64,000 nucleotides of DNA from Pseudolactococcus laudensis (GTDB taxonomy: Bacteria > Bacillota > Bacilli > Lactobacillales > Streptococcaceae), in assembly GCF_013449735.1 (NCBI RefSeq), contig NZ_JACBNY010000008.1:1-64000 (forward strand), read 5' to 3'. Shown piece by piece: positions 43,669 through 53,784 of the stretch. Positions within the stretch are counted from its first letter, which is position 1, and every line of letters starts with the position of its first letter. The notes under the pieces are model-generated. The model did not search any database and was not told the DNA's origin. It worked only from the letters and a program-made list of their open reading frames with translations. The translations under genes and the position numbers were made by a program.

Positions 43669-45042
43669 TTAAAGTTCATGGTAACTTGGCATGAGTTTTG
43701 CACGCCCAACTTTATTGACTTGACGGGCACGTCCAAATGCCATCTCATCTTCATGGACATCATCTGTGATAACTGAACCAGCAGTTGTAATCGCATTTCT
43801 ACCGATTGAAATCGGTGCGATTAGACTTGAATTGCTACCGATAAAGGCATAATCCTCAATCTCTGTCTTATATTTATTTTTACCATCGTAGTTGACCGTA
43901 ATCGTACCAGCACCGAAATTAACATGCTCACCAACCATGGCATTGCCGATATAAGTCAAATGGCCCGCCTTAGTACCTACACCAAGTGTAGAGGCTTTAA
44001 CTTCAACAAAGTTACCAATATGAACATTTTCATGCAAGATTGTTTCTGGACGAAGATGTGCATAAGGACCGACATTGGCACCTGGTTCAAGCACGGAATA
44101 TTCTACCGTTGAGTGACGCACTTCCGTATTATGATGTAGTCTAGAACTTTCAATACGGCTACCTGATGTGATATGCACACCCTGACTGATAACCGTTTGT
44201 CCCTTAATTACGACATTAGGCTCAATAACTGTATCTGCACCAATTTCGACATCTGCATCAATATATGTCGCTGCAGGGTCAATTAAGGTCACACCATTCA
44301 GCATATGCTTGGTATTAATCCGCTCACGCATGATATTCTCAGCTTGTGATAATGCCACACGATCATTGACCCCGATAGATTCATTAAAATCATCTAAAAC
44401 AAAAGCTGAAACTTTTTTAGCATCGTCTTTGAAAATCTCGATAACATCTGTCAAATAGTACTCGCCTTGCGCATTATCCGTTGTGATATTACTGAGCGCC
44501 TCAAAGAGTGCACGATTATCAAAGACATAAGTCCCAGTATTGATTTCCTGCACAGATTTTTCAAAATCATTGGCATCTTTTTGCTCAACGATTTTAGAGA
44601 CATGACCGTCTTCTCTGATAATCCGACCATAACCTGTCGGGTCGTCCGCTATCGCCGTCAGAATCGTCGCTGTTGCTTTTTCAGATTGATGATAGGCAAA
44701 TAACTCTTCCAAAGTCTCAGGACGAATGAGTGGTGTATCCCCTGCGATAACAAGCGTCATACCATGCAAGTTTTTTAGCAAAGGCTCCGCGATTTTGACT
44801 GCATGCCCCGTTCCCAACTGCTCCTCTTGCTTAACATAAGCAACATGCTCAGGTAAAGTGCTTAAAACATCCGTTGCGCCATGCCCAACAATCGCAATTG
44901 TCTTCTCCGGTTTTACAGCGCTCGTCGCCGCAACCACATGCGCAAGCATCGTTTTCCCAGCAACTTCATGTAGAACTTTTGGTCGGTCAGACTTCATCCG
45001 AGTTCCTTTTCCGGCGGCTAAAATAATGGCATATTTATTCAT
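43669..45042 (-). CDS. glmU: Bifunctional GlmU (GlcN-1-P acetyltransferase, UDP-GlcNAc pyrophosphorylase)
   Basis: The 457-residue enzyme makes UDP-GlcNAc for cell wall synthesis. The N-terminal uridylyltransferase domain has [18 protein letters not shown] (about 7-24), EQLGTGHAV and [10 protein letters not shown]. The C-terminal half is a left-handed beta-helix of hexapeptides, with [21 protein letters not shown], the catalytic HxxYIGNA and [10 protein letters not shown]. It heads the operon glmU-nudix-small membrane gene-mtnN-pncB-nadE-nadD. All features are intact. Confidence 0.96.
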   Translation of the reverse strand: MNKYAIILAAGKGTRMKSDRPKVLHEVAGKTMLAHVVAATSAVKPEKTIAIVGHGATDVLSTLPEHVAYVKQEEQLGTGHAVKIAEPLLKNLHGMTLVIAGDTPLIRPETLEELFAYHQSEKATATILTAIADDPTGYGRIIREDGHVSKIVEQKDANDFEKSVQEINTGTYVFDNRALFEALSNITTDNAQGEYYLTDVIEIFKDDAKKVSAFVLDDFNESIGVNDRVALSQAENIMRERINTKHMLNGVTLIDPAATYIDADVEIGADTVIEPNVVIKGQTVISQGVHITSGSRIESSRLHHNTEVRHSTVEYSVLEPGANVGPYAHLRPETILHENVHIGNFVEVKASTLGVGTKAGHLTYIGNAMVGEHVNFGAGTITVNYDGKNKYKTEIEDYAFIGSNSSLIAPISIGRNAITTAGSVITDDVHEDEMAFGRARQVNKVGRAKLMPSYHEL

Positions 45043-45337
45043 CGTAGTGATGCTCCTTATATTAAGATGTTGTGACGACTAAGCAAATCCTCAGTTTCAC
45101 GCTACTCTCATTTTTTATTTTTGACAACACAAAGTCGCCAAAATGACAAAATCCTTAAACCTATTATACCAATAAACTTTAATTTTGTCTTAAATGATGC
45201 GGTTCTATCCCTTTTATACCACATTCAGACACAAAATCATCACCGACTTTTCATTTTTTCAAAAAACATATCCCGACAGCAAACAACAATTGTGGTAAAA
45301 TGAAAGAAATAAATGAAAAAGACATAAGGAGCTACTC
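45043..45337. other. Divergent intergenic region between glmU and proC
   Basis: No gene is visible. It must contain both promoters. A TAAAAT box near 45296 and AAGGAG at 45327 serve proC. Clear -35 boxes were not identified. Confidence 0.5.
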
Positions 45338-46117
45338 ATGACAACTATTGGTTTTATCGGCGCAGGGAAAATGGCATCAGCGATTATTAAAGGACTAAAT
45401 AAAGAGAAATTCAGCGTTCACATCTCAGGACGCAATTTTGAGGAGACACAGCAAACTGCCAAAGCACTTGGTGTTAACGGCTCCGCTAGCCACACCGACT
45501 TGATTCAGAACTCAGACATCATCATCCTAGCCGTCAAACCTTATGTTGTTGCAGATATACTATCTAAACACAAGATTGATAAACCAATCGTCTCTATCGC
45601 AGCAGGCATCACGCTAGCTGACCTTAGCGCCATGACAACTGATACGCAACCTATCGTCAGAATCATGCCCAATATCAACGCGACCATTCAAAAATCAACC
45701 ACTGGTATCGTCAGAAATACCTACGTATCAGATGATATTTTCGACATCGTCAAGGCAATTTTTGAAAGTGTCGGTAGCGTCCATGAACTAGCTGAAAAAG
45801 ACTTCGGGACTTTCACAGCTATAGCTGGAAGTTCACCTGCTTATATCTATATGTTCATTGACGCCATGAGCCGCGCAGGTGTCCTACATGGTATGCCAAA
45901 AGATGTCAGCACCAAAATCGTCGCTGAAACCGTCCTCGCCAGTGCTGAAATGATTCTCAAGTCTGACGAAAACCCTTGGACTTTGGTTGATAACGTTTCA
46001 AGCCCAGGCGGTACAACAGTTGCAGGCGTCGTGAGCTTAGAGCAAAATAACTTTGTTGCCACAGTGATTGATGCTATTACCGCGACAATTGAGAAAAATA
46101 ATACAATGAATCAATAA
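45338..46117 (+). CDS. proC: Pyrroline-5-carboxylate reductase
   Basis: The 259-residue enzyme makes proline from pyrroline 5-carboxylate with NAD(P)H. It has IGFIGAGKMASAIIKGL (4-20), the AVKPYVV segment, RIMPNINATIQKS, and the C-terminal signature around TVLASAEMILKS and SSPGGTTVAGVVSLEQ. ATG follows AAGGAGC by 8 nt. It is a single gene, ending in a terminator shared with the convergent beta-glucosidase gene. Confidence 0.95.
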   Translation: MTTIGFIGAGKMASAIIKGLNKEKFSVHISGRNFEETQQTAKALGVNGSASHTDLIQNSDIIILAVKPYVVADILSKHKIDKPIVSIAAGITLADLSAMTTDTQPIVRIMPNINATIQKSTTGIVRNTYVSDDIFDIVKAIFESVGSVHELAEKDFGTFTAIAGSSPAYIYMFIDAMSRAGVLHGMPKDVSTKIVAETVLASAEMILKSDENPWTLVDNVSSPGGTTVAGVVSLEQNNFVATVIDAITATIEKNNTMNQ

Positions 46118-46160
46118 AAAAAAGTGCAAACCACCTCATTACTGGTTTGCACTTTTTTTG
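46115..46160. terminator. Bidirectional terminator between proC and GH1 gene
   Basis: GTGCAAACC (46124-46132) and GGTTTGCAC (46144-46152) form a perfect 9-bp stem flanked by A- and T-runs. It works for both convergent genes. Confidence 0.9.
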
Positions 46161-46177
46161 TATTCAATTCTCGTTTC

Positions 46178-47759
<1,582 letters not shown>

Positions 47760-47769
47760 CAATTTATAC

Positions 47770-49053
47770 TTATTTTACAACTGCAGTAGATGTGATGACT
47801 TCAACTGCTTTTTTAGCTGCGATGTCATGTTTGAGCATGTCAGCTGGCAAGAGTTTTTCAACTTGCTCTTTAGGCATGTTGTAAGTTTCAGCCAATTCAG
47901 CAACTTCAGTATCGATTTCGTCTTGAGTTGTTTCGAAGTTTTCTGCAGCTGCTACTGCTTCGATAACCAAGTTTGTACGAACGCGTTTGTCAGCATCGCC
48001 TTCAAATTGTGCGTGAAGTTGTTCTTCTGATGTACCAGTTAATTGGTAGTACATGTCAGCTGAGATACCTTGTTGTTGCATGTTACCAAGGAATTCGTTC
48101 ATAGCACGGTGAACTTCATCGTGAACCATTTCGCCTGGCAATTCAACGATTTCAGCGTTAGCAACGGCAGCTTCAATTGCAGCAGTTTCAACAGCATCAG
48201 TGTATTGCGCTTCTTTTTCTTCAGTTAATTGTGCTTTGTATTTTGCTTTGAGTTCAGCCAAAGTTTCAACTTCTTCGTCGATATCTTTTGCTAATTCATC
48301 GTCAAGTTCAGGCACTTCTTTAGCTTTCACTTCATGGATAGTTGTTGTGAAAACAGCTTCTTTACCAGCTAAATCTTCAGCTTGGTAATCTTCAGGGAAA
48401 GTAACTGTTACTTCAACAGTTTCGCCAGCTTTATGACCAACTAGTTGTTCTTCATAACCAGGGATGAATGAACCTGAACCTAATTCAAGGCTGTGGTTTT
48501 GTGCAGTACCGCCGTCAAAAGCAACACCGTCAACTTTACCTTCGAAGTCAATAACAACAGTGTCGCCGTTTTCAGCAGCGTCTTCTTTGATTACTAATTC
48601 AGCAAGATTTTTTTGAGCTGCTTCGATTTTAGCGTCAACATCAGCATCTGTTACGTCTTTTTCAACGTCAACTGAGACTTCAAGGTTTTTGTAATCACCA
48701 AGTTTTACTTCTGGTTTAACGATAACGTCAGCTGTGATTTCCCAGTCTTCACCTTTGTTCATTGATTTAATGTCAATTTTTGGTTGTGCAACTGGATCAA
48801 TACCACTTTCAGCAACTGCTGCTTCATAGCTTTCAGGCAATACAGCGTTCAAAGCTTCTTCGTAAAGTGCTTCTTCACCGTACATTTTGTTGAAAACAGT
48901 ACGTGATACTTTACCTTTACGGAAACCAGGTACGTTAAGGTTCTTTTTAACTTTGTCAAATGCAATGTTAAGGCCTTTAGCGATTGTGTCTTGACCGATT
49001 GTGAAAGTCAAAGTCCCGTTATTTACACCAGTTTTTTCAAAACTTGCAGTCAT
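47770..49053 (-). CDS. tig: Trigger factor
   Basis: The 427-residue ribosome-associated chaperone has the N-terminal ribosome-binding domain with GFRKGKVSR (about 40-48), an FKBP-type prolyl isomerase domain (about 160-245: [36 protein letters not shown]), and a helical C-terminal domain. The composition is Glu-rich as usual. It is monocistronic with a strong ribosome site (AGGAGAAA). No oddity is visible. Confidence 0.96.
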   Translation of the reverse strand: MTASFEKTGVNNGTLTFTIGQDTIAKGLNIAFDKVKKNLNVPGFRKGKVSRTVFNKMYGEEALYEEALNAVLPESYEAAVAESGIDPVAQPKIDIKSMNKGEDWEITADVIVKPEVKLGDYKNLEVSVDVEKDVTDADVDAKIEAAQKNLAELVIKEDAAENGDTVVIDFEGKVDGVAFDGGTAQNHSLELGSGSFIPGYEEQLVGHKAGETVEVTVTFPEDYQAEDLAGKEAVFTTTIHEVKAKEVPELDDELAKDIDEEVETLAELKAKYKAQLTEEKEAQYTDAVETAAIEAAVANAEIVELPGEMVHDEVHRAMNEFLGNMQQQGISADMYYQLTGTSEEQLHAQFEGDADKRVRTNLVIEAVAAAENFETTQDEIDTEVAELAETYNMPKEQVEKLLPADMLKHDIAAKKAVEVITSTAVVK

Positions 49054-49189
49054 TTGTATTTCTCCTAAATTTATAATCTATTTTAATTCAACTTGTTCAT
49101 TTTAGCATAAAAGTACTTAAAAATCAAGAATCAGCCTTGTCTATTCGCCATTTCTGGACGCTTTTTTTGGACATTTAAGCCGATTTCTT

Positions 49190-49378
49190 TTATTTTCCAC
49201 TCAATTTAGCGATAAAGTCATGCCAAACACTTGGTTTGAAGATGTCCGTTGGTGTCTTACCACCCAGACCGCCATAACCAAGCATGAGTCCTAAAACAAT
49301 CGCCAAAATGACTAAAATACTGATTAACAAAATCAATGAAATGCGCAACCCTAAAAATTTAACGGTCCGCTTAAACAT
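49190..49378 (-). CDS. EpuA-family small membrane protein
   Basis: The 62-residue product from ATG at 49378 starts [18 protein letters not shown]. It has one membrane segment (about 12-35) and a short tail with [16 protein letters not shown]. This is the EpuA family, found after murA in streptococci and annotated in databases as RNA polymerase beta-associated. Real function is little known. It overlaps the murA stop by 8 bases behind AAGGAG, so it is co-translated. The longer frame to 49417 lies inside murA and was rejected. Confidence 0.8.
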   Translation of the reverse strand: MFKRTVKFLGLRISLILLISILVILAIVLGLMLGYGGLGGKTPTDIFKPSVWHDFIAKLSGK

Positions 49379-50654
49379 AGGCTGTCTCCTTGTAGTTAAT
49401 CCGTTGAATATCCGCACCTAGACTAGCTAATTTTTCATGGAATTGATAATATCCGCGGTCTAAATGTTTCAAGTTACCAACAGTCGTCGTGCCTTCAGCC
49501 ACCATACCTAATAAAATAAGCGCCGCACTGGCACGCAAGTCCGTTGAACGAACTTCCGCCCCTGACAAACTGCTACCACCTTGAATCAAGGCTGTATTTC
49601 TCGAAATGTCAACAAAAAGTCCCATCCGACGCATTTCTTCAAGGTGTTGGAATCTGTTTTCAAAAACCGTTTCAATCATAATTGACTCACCTTCAGCGAT
49701 AGCCTGAGCTACTGTCATTTGGGCTTGCATATCCGTAGGAAAACCTGGATGCGGTAAAGTTTTAACCGTGACAGGCTTCAATTTTTCAGGACCGATTATC
49801 CGAATCCCTTCCTCTTCTTGGATAATATCAACACCCATTTCTGAAAGTTTTGATAGCAAAGGTCGATTGTGCTCACGAACAGCATCCAAAATCAAGACAT
49901 TTCCTTGAGTAATGGCTGCAGCAACCATGAAAGTCCCTGCTTCGATACGGTCTTGTACAACATTATGTTGTGCGCCATGCATCTCCGCAACACCTTTGAT
50001 GATGATAGTATCCGTCCCAGCACCCTTAACATTAGCACCCATTTTATTGAGCAAATTGGCAAGGTCAACGATTTCAGGTTCACGCGCAGCGTTTTCCAAA
50101 ATCATGGTTCCTTTGGCAAGGGTTGCTGCCATCATAATATTTTGTGTCGCACCAACTGACGGAAAGTCCATATAAAAATGCACGCCATGAAGTTCATCTG
50201 CCTTCGCCTCGATAAAACCACCGTTTTGCGTAATTTCTGCACCCATGGCTTGCAAGCCACGAATGTGCAAATCAATCGGACGCGAGCCAATCGTACACCC
50301 ACCAGGCATTGATACGCGAGCATGACCATTGCGAGCTAAAATCGGCCCTAAAACAACGATAGATGCGCGCATTTGGCTGACATATTCATAAGGCGCCTCA
50401 ATCGCAATATCCGTCGCAGCTTGTGTGACAACTCTTTTTTCTGACTCATCAAAGACGAGTGGAATATTGAGATGTTTCACCACGGCATTCATCGTGTAGA
50501 CATCGCTAAGAATCGGCACGTTATTGAGCACCGTTTCACCTTCAGAAGGAAGGATTGTCGCAGCTAGAAGTGGTAATATCGCGTTTTTCGCACCTTCAAT
50601 TTCAATTTCACCTGTTAATCGTGTGTGACCACCGTTTACTATTATTTTATCCAT
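49371..50654 (-). CDS. murA: UDP-N-acetylglucosamine 1-carboxyvinyltransferase
   Basis: The 427-residue enzyme commits UDP-GlcNAc to peptidoglycan. It starts [15 protein letters not shown]. It has [12 protein letters not shown] with the Lys24-type residue, and the catalytic Cys120 in [15 protein letters not shown] (fosfomycin target). Repeats of the inside-out barrel domain are present. An alternative ATG one codon upstream exists (MMDK). The ribosome site is weak (GTGAAAGTGA). EpuA follows directly. Gram-positives often carry two MurA copies; only this one is in the window. Confidence 0.95.
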   Translation of the reverse strand: MDKIIVNGGHTRLTGEIEIEGAKNAILPLLAATILPSEGETVLNNVPILSDVYTMNAVVKHLNIPLVFDESEKRVVTQAATDIAIEAPYEYVSQMRASIVVLGPILARNGHARVSMPGGCTIGSRPIDLHIRGLQAMGAEITQNGGFIEAKADELHGVHFYMDFPSVGATQNIMMAATLAKGTMILENAAREPEIVDLANLLNKMGANVKGAGTDTIIIKGVAEMHGAQHNVVQDRIEAGTFMVAAAITQGNVLILDAVREHNRPLLSKLSEMGVDIIQEEEGIRIIGPEKLKPVTVKTLPHPGFPTDMQAQMTVAQAIAEGESIMIETVFENRFQHLEEMRRMGLFVDISRNTALIQGGSSLSGAEVRSTDLRASAALILLGMVAEGTTTVGNLKHLDRGYYQFHEKLASLGADIQRINYKETAYV

Positions 50655-50774
50655 CATTTCACTTTCACATTTTATCTTATACAAAATTATATCATATTTC
50701 TATTTTTCGTGTTGAAAACACGGACAAAGCCAAAAAACGCTAGGCTAAGCTAACGTTATCGCTATTGTTTGAGC

Positions 50775-51542
50775 TTATTTAATATAAGCCTTAATTTTGT
50801 CTAACTGATTGCTCGGAACAGACATCATCATCTGACGACCTTCAAAAGCAAGTGGGCGACCATCAATCTGCTGCGTGATATAGCCAAAAGGTGCTATTAA
50901 AACCGCACCCGCCGCATAATCCCATGGTGATAGGTTGCTGAAATATCCCCAGATCTTGCCTTCTAAGATATTCACATATTCGATACCCGCGCTACCAATC
51001 GCACGCACACCCAAACTTTCATGACTTAAATCCAATAAGCCACCCGCATTAGTGCGATACATATAGGTATTCACGCCGATAAGGCTTTGTCGCAAAGGTT
51101 TTACCGTCAAATGGATCTGCGCCTCATTTTTATAAGCGCTTGTACCGTCACCCCAGTAAAGATTGTCACTCATGACATCCAAGATGACACCAATTTTACC
51201 AATCCCCGACTCATAGTAAGCCAGCATGACAGCAAAATTATCTCTTTGAACAATGAAATTCGTCGTGCCATCGATAGGGTCAAGCACCCAGACATTACCA
51301 TCTTTAATATCATGTCTCACATCATTTTCTTCTGCTAAAACATGGTCTTTGGGAAATGTCGATAGGATTTGCGTCAAAATCTGCTCTTGGACTTCTCGGT
51401 CGAGATTGGTAACCAAATCGTCGAAATGCGTTTTTTCAGAAATTTCAAGGTCATCTGACAGATGTTGTCTGATAAACCCGCCTGCTTGTCTAACGACTTT
51501 TTTTGCGAACTCAAGCTTGGTGTTTAACAAATTGGCGCTCAC
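50775..51542 (-). CDS. Inositol monophosphatase-family phosphatase
   Basis: The 255-residue protein has the metal-binding motifs VTNLDREVQ (about 43), AEENDV, WVLDPIDGTTNF (about 83-94) and the late SPWDYAAGAVL (about 205), all typical of the IMPase fold. Substrates in bacteria may be inositol phosphate, fructose 1,6-bisphosphate, or 3'-phosphoadenosine 5'-phosphate. It overlaps the UPF0223 gene by 32 bases, and the spx-UPF0223-IMPase order is conserved in streptococci. Confidence 0.9.
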   Translation of the reverse strand: MSANLLNTKLEFAKKVVRQAGGFIRQHLSDDLEISEKTHFDDLVTNLDREVQEQILTQILSTFPKDHVLAEENDVRHDIKDGNVWVLDPIDGTTNFIVQRDNFAVMLAYYESGIGKIGVILDVMSDNLYWGDGTSAYKNEAQIHLTVKPLRQSLIGVNTYMYRTNAGGLLDLSHESLGVRAIGSAGIEYVNILEGKIWGYFSNLSPWDYAAGAVLIAPFGYITQQIDGRPLAFEGRQMMMSVPSNQLDKIKAYIK

Positions 51543-51795
51543 TTTTGGTCACCTCCTGAATGGCACGATAGCTTGAATAGCCTGAGGCTTTTTCAAACTC
51601 ACGGTCCAGTTGCTTTTCTGCCATTTTAGATGGCACAACTTGTTTAAATTGACGATAGGCTGCTAAAAATGCCTCACGCGATACTTTTGATTCATAAAAA
51701 TCCTCGACTTGATTAAAAAAGGAAATGACTGCAGCCATTTCCTCTCCTGTCCAGGTCAAATCCAAGGGATATTGATAGCTGTTATTGGCTGACAT
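51511..51795 (-). CDS. UPF0223 family protein
   Basis: The 94-residue protein, with SYQYPLDLTWTGEEMAAVISFF and GYSSYRAIQEVTKSER, belongs to UPF0223 (YktA). The fold is a small helical bundle of unknown function. It starts 3 bp after spx and overlaps the phosphatase gene. Conserved synteny supports a real gene. Confidence 0.88.
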   Translation of the reverse strand: MSANNSYQYPLDLTWTGEEMAAVISFFNQVEDFYESKVSREAFLAAYRQFKQVVPSKMAEKQLDREFEKASGYSSYRAIQEVTKSERQFVKHQA

Positions 51796-51798
51796 ATG

Positions 51799-52194
51799 TT
51801 AGGCTCCCGAACTCATGACATCTCTTAATTCTGCTTGACGATATGAACGCGGTAAAAAAGCTCGAATTTCATCTTCATTAAAGCCAATTTGCATCCGCTT
51901 ATCGTCCATAATAATAGGTCTGCGTAACAAACTAGGATGCTCTGAAATAAGGACAAGGAGCTGATTAATGGTCAAATCATCGACATCAACATTTAATTTT
52001 TGAAAGACTTTACTCCGTGTCGAGATGATATCTTCTGTACCATTTTCAGTTTTAGACAAAATAGCTTTCAAATCATCAGATGTCATCGGTTGCGTTAATA
52101 TATTGTGTTCTTCATAAGCCACCCCGTAACTGTCAAGCCACGCACGTGCCTTACGACAAGACGTACAACTAGGTGACAAGTATAAATTAATCAT
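51799..52194 (-). CDS. spx: Spx/MgsR-family transcription regulator
   Basis: The 131-residue product from the ATG at 52194 reads MINLYLSPSCTSCRKARAW. It has the redox CxxC (Cys10 and Cys13), LLRRPIIMDDKRMQIGFNEDEIRAFLP with the Arg that contacts RNA polymerase alpha, and normal length. An ATG two codons upstream is also possible. Spx binds the alpha C-terminal domain and alters transcription under thiol stress. Its leader has a hairpin at 52222-52257, and its promoter may be one side of the 36-bp palindrome at 52290-52325. Confidence 0.92.
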   Translation of the reverse strand: MINLYLSPSCTSCRKARAWLDSYGVAYEEHNILTQPMTSDDLKAILSKTENGTEDIISTRSKVFQKLNVDVDDLTINQLLVLISEHPSLLRRPIIMDDKRMQIGFNEDEIRAFLPRSYRQAELRDVMSSGA

Positions 52195-52221
52195 AATCAT
52201 CTCACTTCACTAATATACTCG

Positions 52222-52257
52222 TTCAAGTATAAAATCTGTTTAGATTTTATGCTTGAA
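52222..52257. repeat. Hairpin in the spx leader
   Basis: TTCAAGTATAAAATCT (52222-52237) and AGATTTTATGCTTGAA (52242-52257) form a 16-bp stem with one mismatch and a 4-nt loop. It lies in the spx 5' leader, about 20 nt before the ribosome site. It may be an attenuator or RNA control element; no T-run follows. Confidence 0.55.
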
Positions 52258-52289
52258 TAAATATATCACTAATATTATAAGTTAGTAGT

Positions 52290-52325
52290 GTCTACATTAT
52301 ACCAAAAATTTGGTATAATGTAGAC
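52290..52325. promoter_or_regulatory. 36-bp perfect palindromic divergent promoter
   Basis: The 17-bp arms GTCTACATTATACCAAA and TTTGGTATAATGTAGAC flank AA. Each arm contains TGGTATAAT, an extended -10 box, one per strand. The right arm ends immediately before ATG 52326, so the + strand -10 (52314-52319) is only 6 bp from the start codon. The left arm drives transcription toward spx. The palindrome may also be a repressor site. Confidence 0.75.
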
Positions 52326-52565
52326 ATGAATTTTGAACAAATATTACCTATTCTCAAAAACGGTGGTAAAGCCGTTCGAACACAAGGTTGGGGTGGCGCT
52401 GAAAATTTCGTCAAACTCTATGATACCATTCAATTAGCAGATGGTCAGATGTTGGATGTCACACCTTATTTTTTGATTAACGTCTCAGGAGAAGGCGAAG
52501 GCTATTCTATGTGGAGTCCAACGCCTTGCGATGTCCTAGCTAACGACTGGCAAGTTGTCGACTGA
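52326..52565 (+). CDS. DUF2829 (Tad2-like) protein
   Basis: The 79-residue product starts MNFEQILPILKNGGKAVRT and ends with MWSPTPCDVLANDWQVV. These are the N- and C-terminal signatures of DUF2829. Phage members (Tad2) bind cyclic-ADP-ribose-type signals and block Thoeris defence. Members also occur outside phages with unknown roles. No phage genes are nearby, so this looks like a resident chromosomal gene. No ribosome site is possible, since the -10 box is 6 bp upstream, so the message should be leaderless. Middle section QLADGQMLDVTPYFLINVSG is also family-like. Confidence 0.78.
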   Translation: MNFEQILPILKNGGKAVRTQGWGGAENFVKLYDTIQLADGQMLDVTPYFLINVSGEGEGYSMWSPTPCDVLANDWQVVD

Positions 52566-52594
52566 GTTTTTCCTTTGTCCTAAAACTTGCATTC

Positions 52595-52654
52595 AAAACA
52601 CCTCTAGCCACAGTTTAACACATCATGTTACTGTTAGAGTTGATGAGGTGTTTT
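52595..52654 (+). terminator. Terminator after the Tad2-like gene
   Basis: AAAACACCTC (52595-52604) pairs with GAGGTGTTTT (52645-52654) around a 40-nt loop, followed by more T. It ends the short transcript before the SDR gene. The large loop lowers confidence. Confidence 0.6.
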
Positions 52655-52680
52655 TTCATAGCCAAATGAGGTAAAATTTA

Positions 52681-53412
52681 ATGACTCAAAACCGACAAGA
52701 TACACCCCGAAAAATTTTAGTGACTGGCTGCGCCTCTGGCATCGGTCTTGCTCAGGCCAAATGCTTTTTAGAAAGTGACGATCAAGTATACGGAGTTGAT
52801 AAGCAAACACCACAAGCATTTAGTCATCCTAATTTTTTCTTCTTTCAGACGGATTTAACAGGAAACTTAACTGACTTACTCACACAACTACCCCAAAGCT
52901 TTGATGTCATTTGCCATACCGCAGGTATTTTGGACGATTACAAGCCTTTGCTTGAAACATCTGATGCTGACTTTACCCAAATTTTGGCTAGCAATCTCAG
53001 TCCAGTCATCAAACTTACGCGCCACTTTTTACCACACATGATTGAGCAAAAATCAGGCATCATCATCACCATGTGTTCGATTGCTAGTTTTGTTGCTGGT
53101 GGAGGCGGTGCTGCTTATACAACAAGCAAACACGCTTTGGCTGGTTTTACCAAGCAACTTGCCCTCGACTATGCACGGACAGGCCTACAGATTTTCGGCA
53201 TTGCACCAGGTGCCGTTCAAACTGGCATGACCAAACAAGATTTTGAAGTCGATAATGGTCAGATGGCAGATTGGGTTGCAAGTGAAACACCAGTCGGACG
53301 GTGGGCACAGCCTTCTGAAGTTGCTGACCTCACTGCCTTTCTAGCTTCCGGTAAAGCAAGTTACATGCATGGTGAAATCGTTAAAATTGATGGCGGTTGG
53401 ACCTTGAAATAA
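52681..53412 (+). CDS. Short-chain dehydrogenase/reductase
   Basis: The 243-residue SDR has the cofactor motif VTGCASGIGLAQA (about 14-26), Asp at VDKQTP suggesting NAD, CHTAGILDDY, and the Ser, YTTSKHA catalytic set (about 150). The C-terminus ends EIVKIDGGWTLK. It is like the FabG-related 3-oxoacyl reductases, but without acyl carrier context. ATG follows GAGG by 9 nt. It is co-transcribed with the immunity-like gene 29 bp downstream. The substrate is unknown. Confidence 0.8.
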   Translation: MTQNRQDTPRKILVTGCASGIGLAQAKCFLESDDQVYGVDKQTPQAFSHPNFFFFQTDLTGNLTDLLTQLPQSFDVICHTAGILDDYKPLLETSDADFTQILASNLSPVIKLTRHFLPHMIEQKSGIIITMCSIASFVAGGGGAAYTTSKHALAGFTKQLALDYARTGLQIFGIAPGAVQTGMTKQDFEVDNGQMADWVASETPVGRWAQPSEVADLTAFLASGKASYMHGEIVKIDGGWTLK

Positions 53413-53441
53413 TCATAAGATATACACAGGAGGATAACACA

Positions 53442-53741
53442 TTGGATAAACAAGCGATTCAAGCACTTGTTTCAGAATTATATACTGAGGTCAAACCATT
53501 TCCAGAACTTCAAAAAATTATCGAAAAACATGCAGCCAATCTACCAGACGACCAATCAGACATTGACTTTTCAAAAATGTATCAAGAAATTGTCACTAAA
53601 ATCGCATTTGAACATCTTTCTGTTAGCACTAGAGCAACAACATTATTAAAAGAACTCAATCAATTCTTTCAAGAAGTCCCCCATTGGAGAGAGTTACTCA
53701 ACAGTGCTGGTAGCTCCTGGTGGTCTAGTCTATTTCGATAA
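53442..53741 (+). CDS. Orphan bacteriocin immunity-like protein
   Basis: TTG at 53442, 8 nt after a perfect AGGAGG, begins (M)DKQAIQALVSELYTEVKPF and gives 99 residues. It is an all-helical, soluble protein with a C-terminal hydrophobic end (SAGSSWWSSLFR). Size and helical-bundle pattern fit enterocin A-type immunity proteins that bind the mannose-PTS/bacteriocin complex. The match is by pattern only. No bacteriocin gene is adjacent, so it would protect against another strain's toxin. It follows an SDR gene, and its terminator follows directly. Confidence 0.5.
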   Translation: MDKQAIQALVSELYTEVKPFPELQKIIEKHAANLPDDQSDIDFSKMYQEIVTKIAFEHLSVSTRATTLLKELNQFFQEVPHWRELLNSAGSSWWSSLFR

Positions 53742-53784
53742 AAAAACGCGCATCAAGCCAGATTAGGCTTAATGTGCGTTTTTT
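53741..53784. terminator. Bidirectional terminator
   Basis: AAAAACGCGCATCAAGCC pairs with GGCTTAATGTGCGTTTTT with two mismatches around GATTA. It lies between the convergent immunity-like gene and folP and includes the end of the folP frame. Confidence 0.8.
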
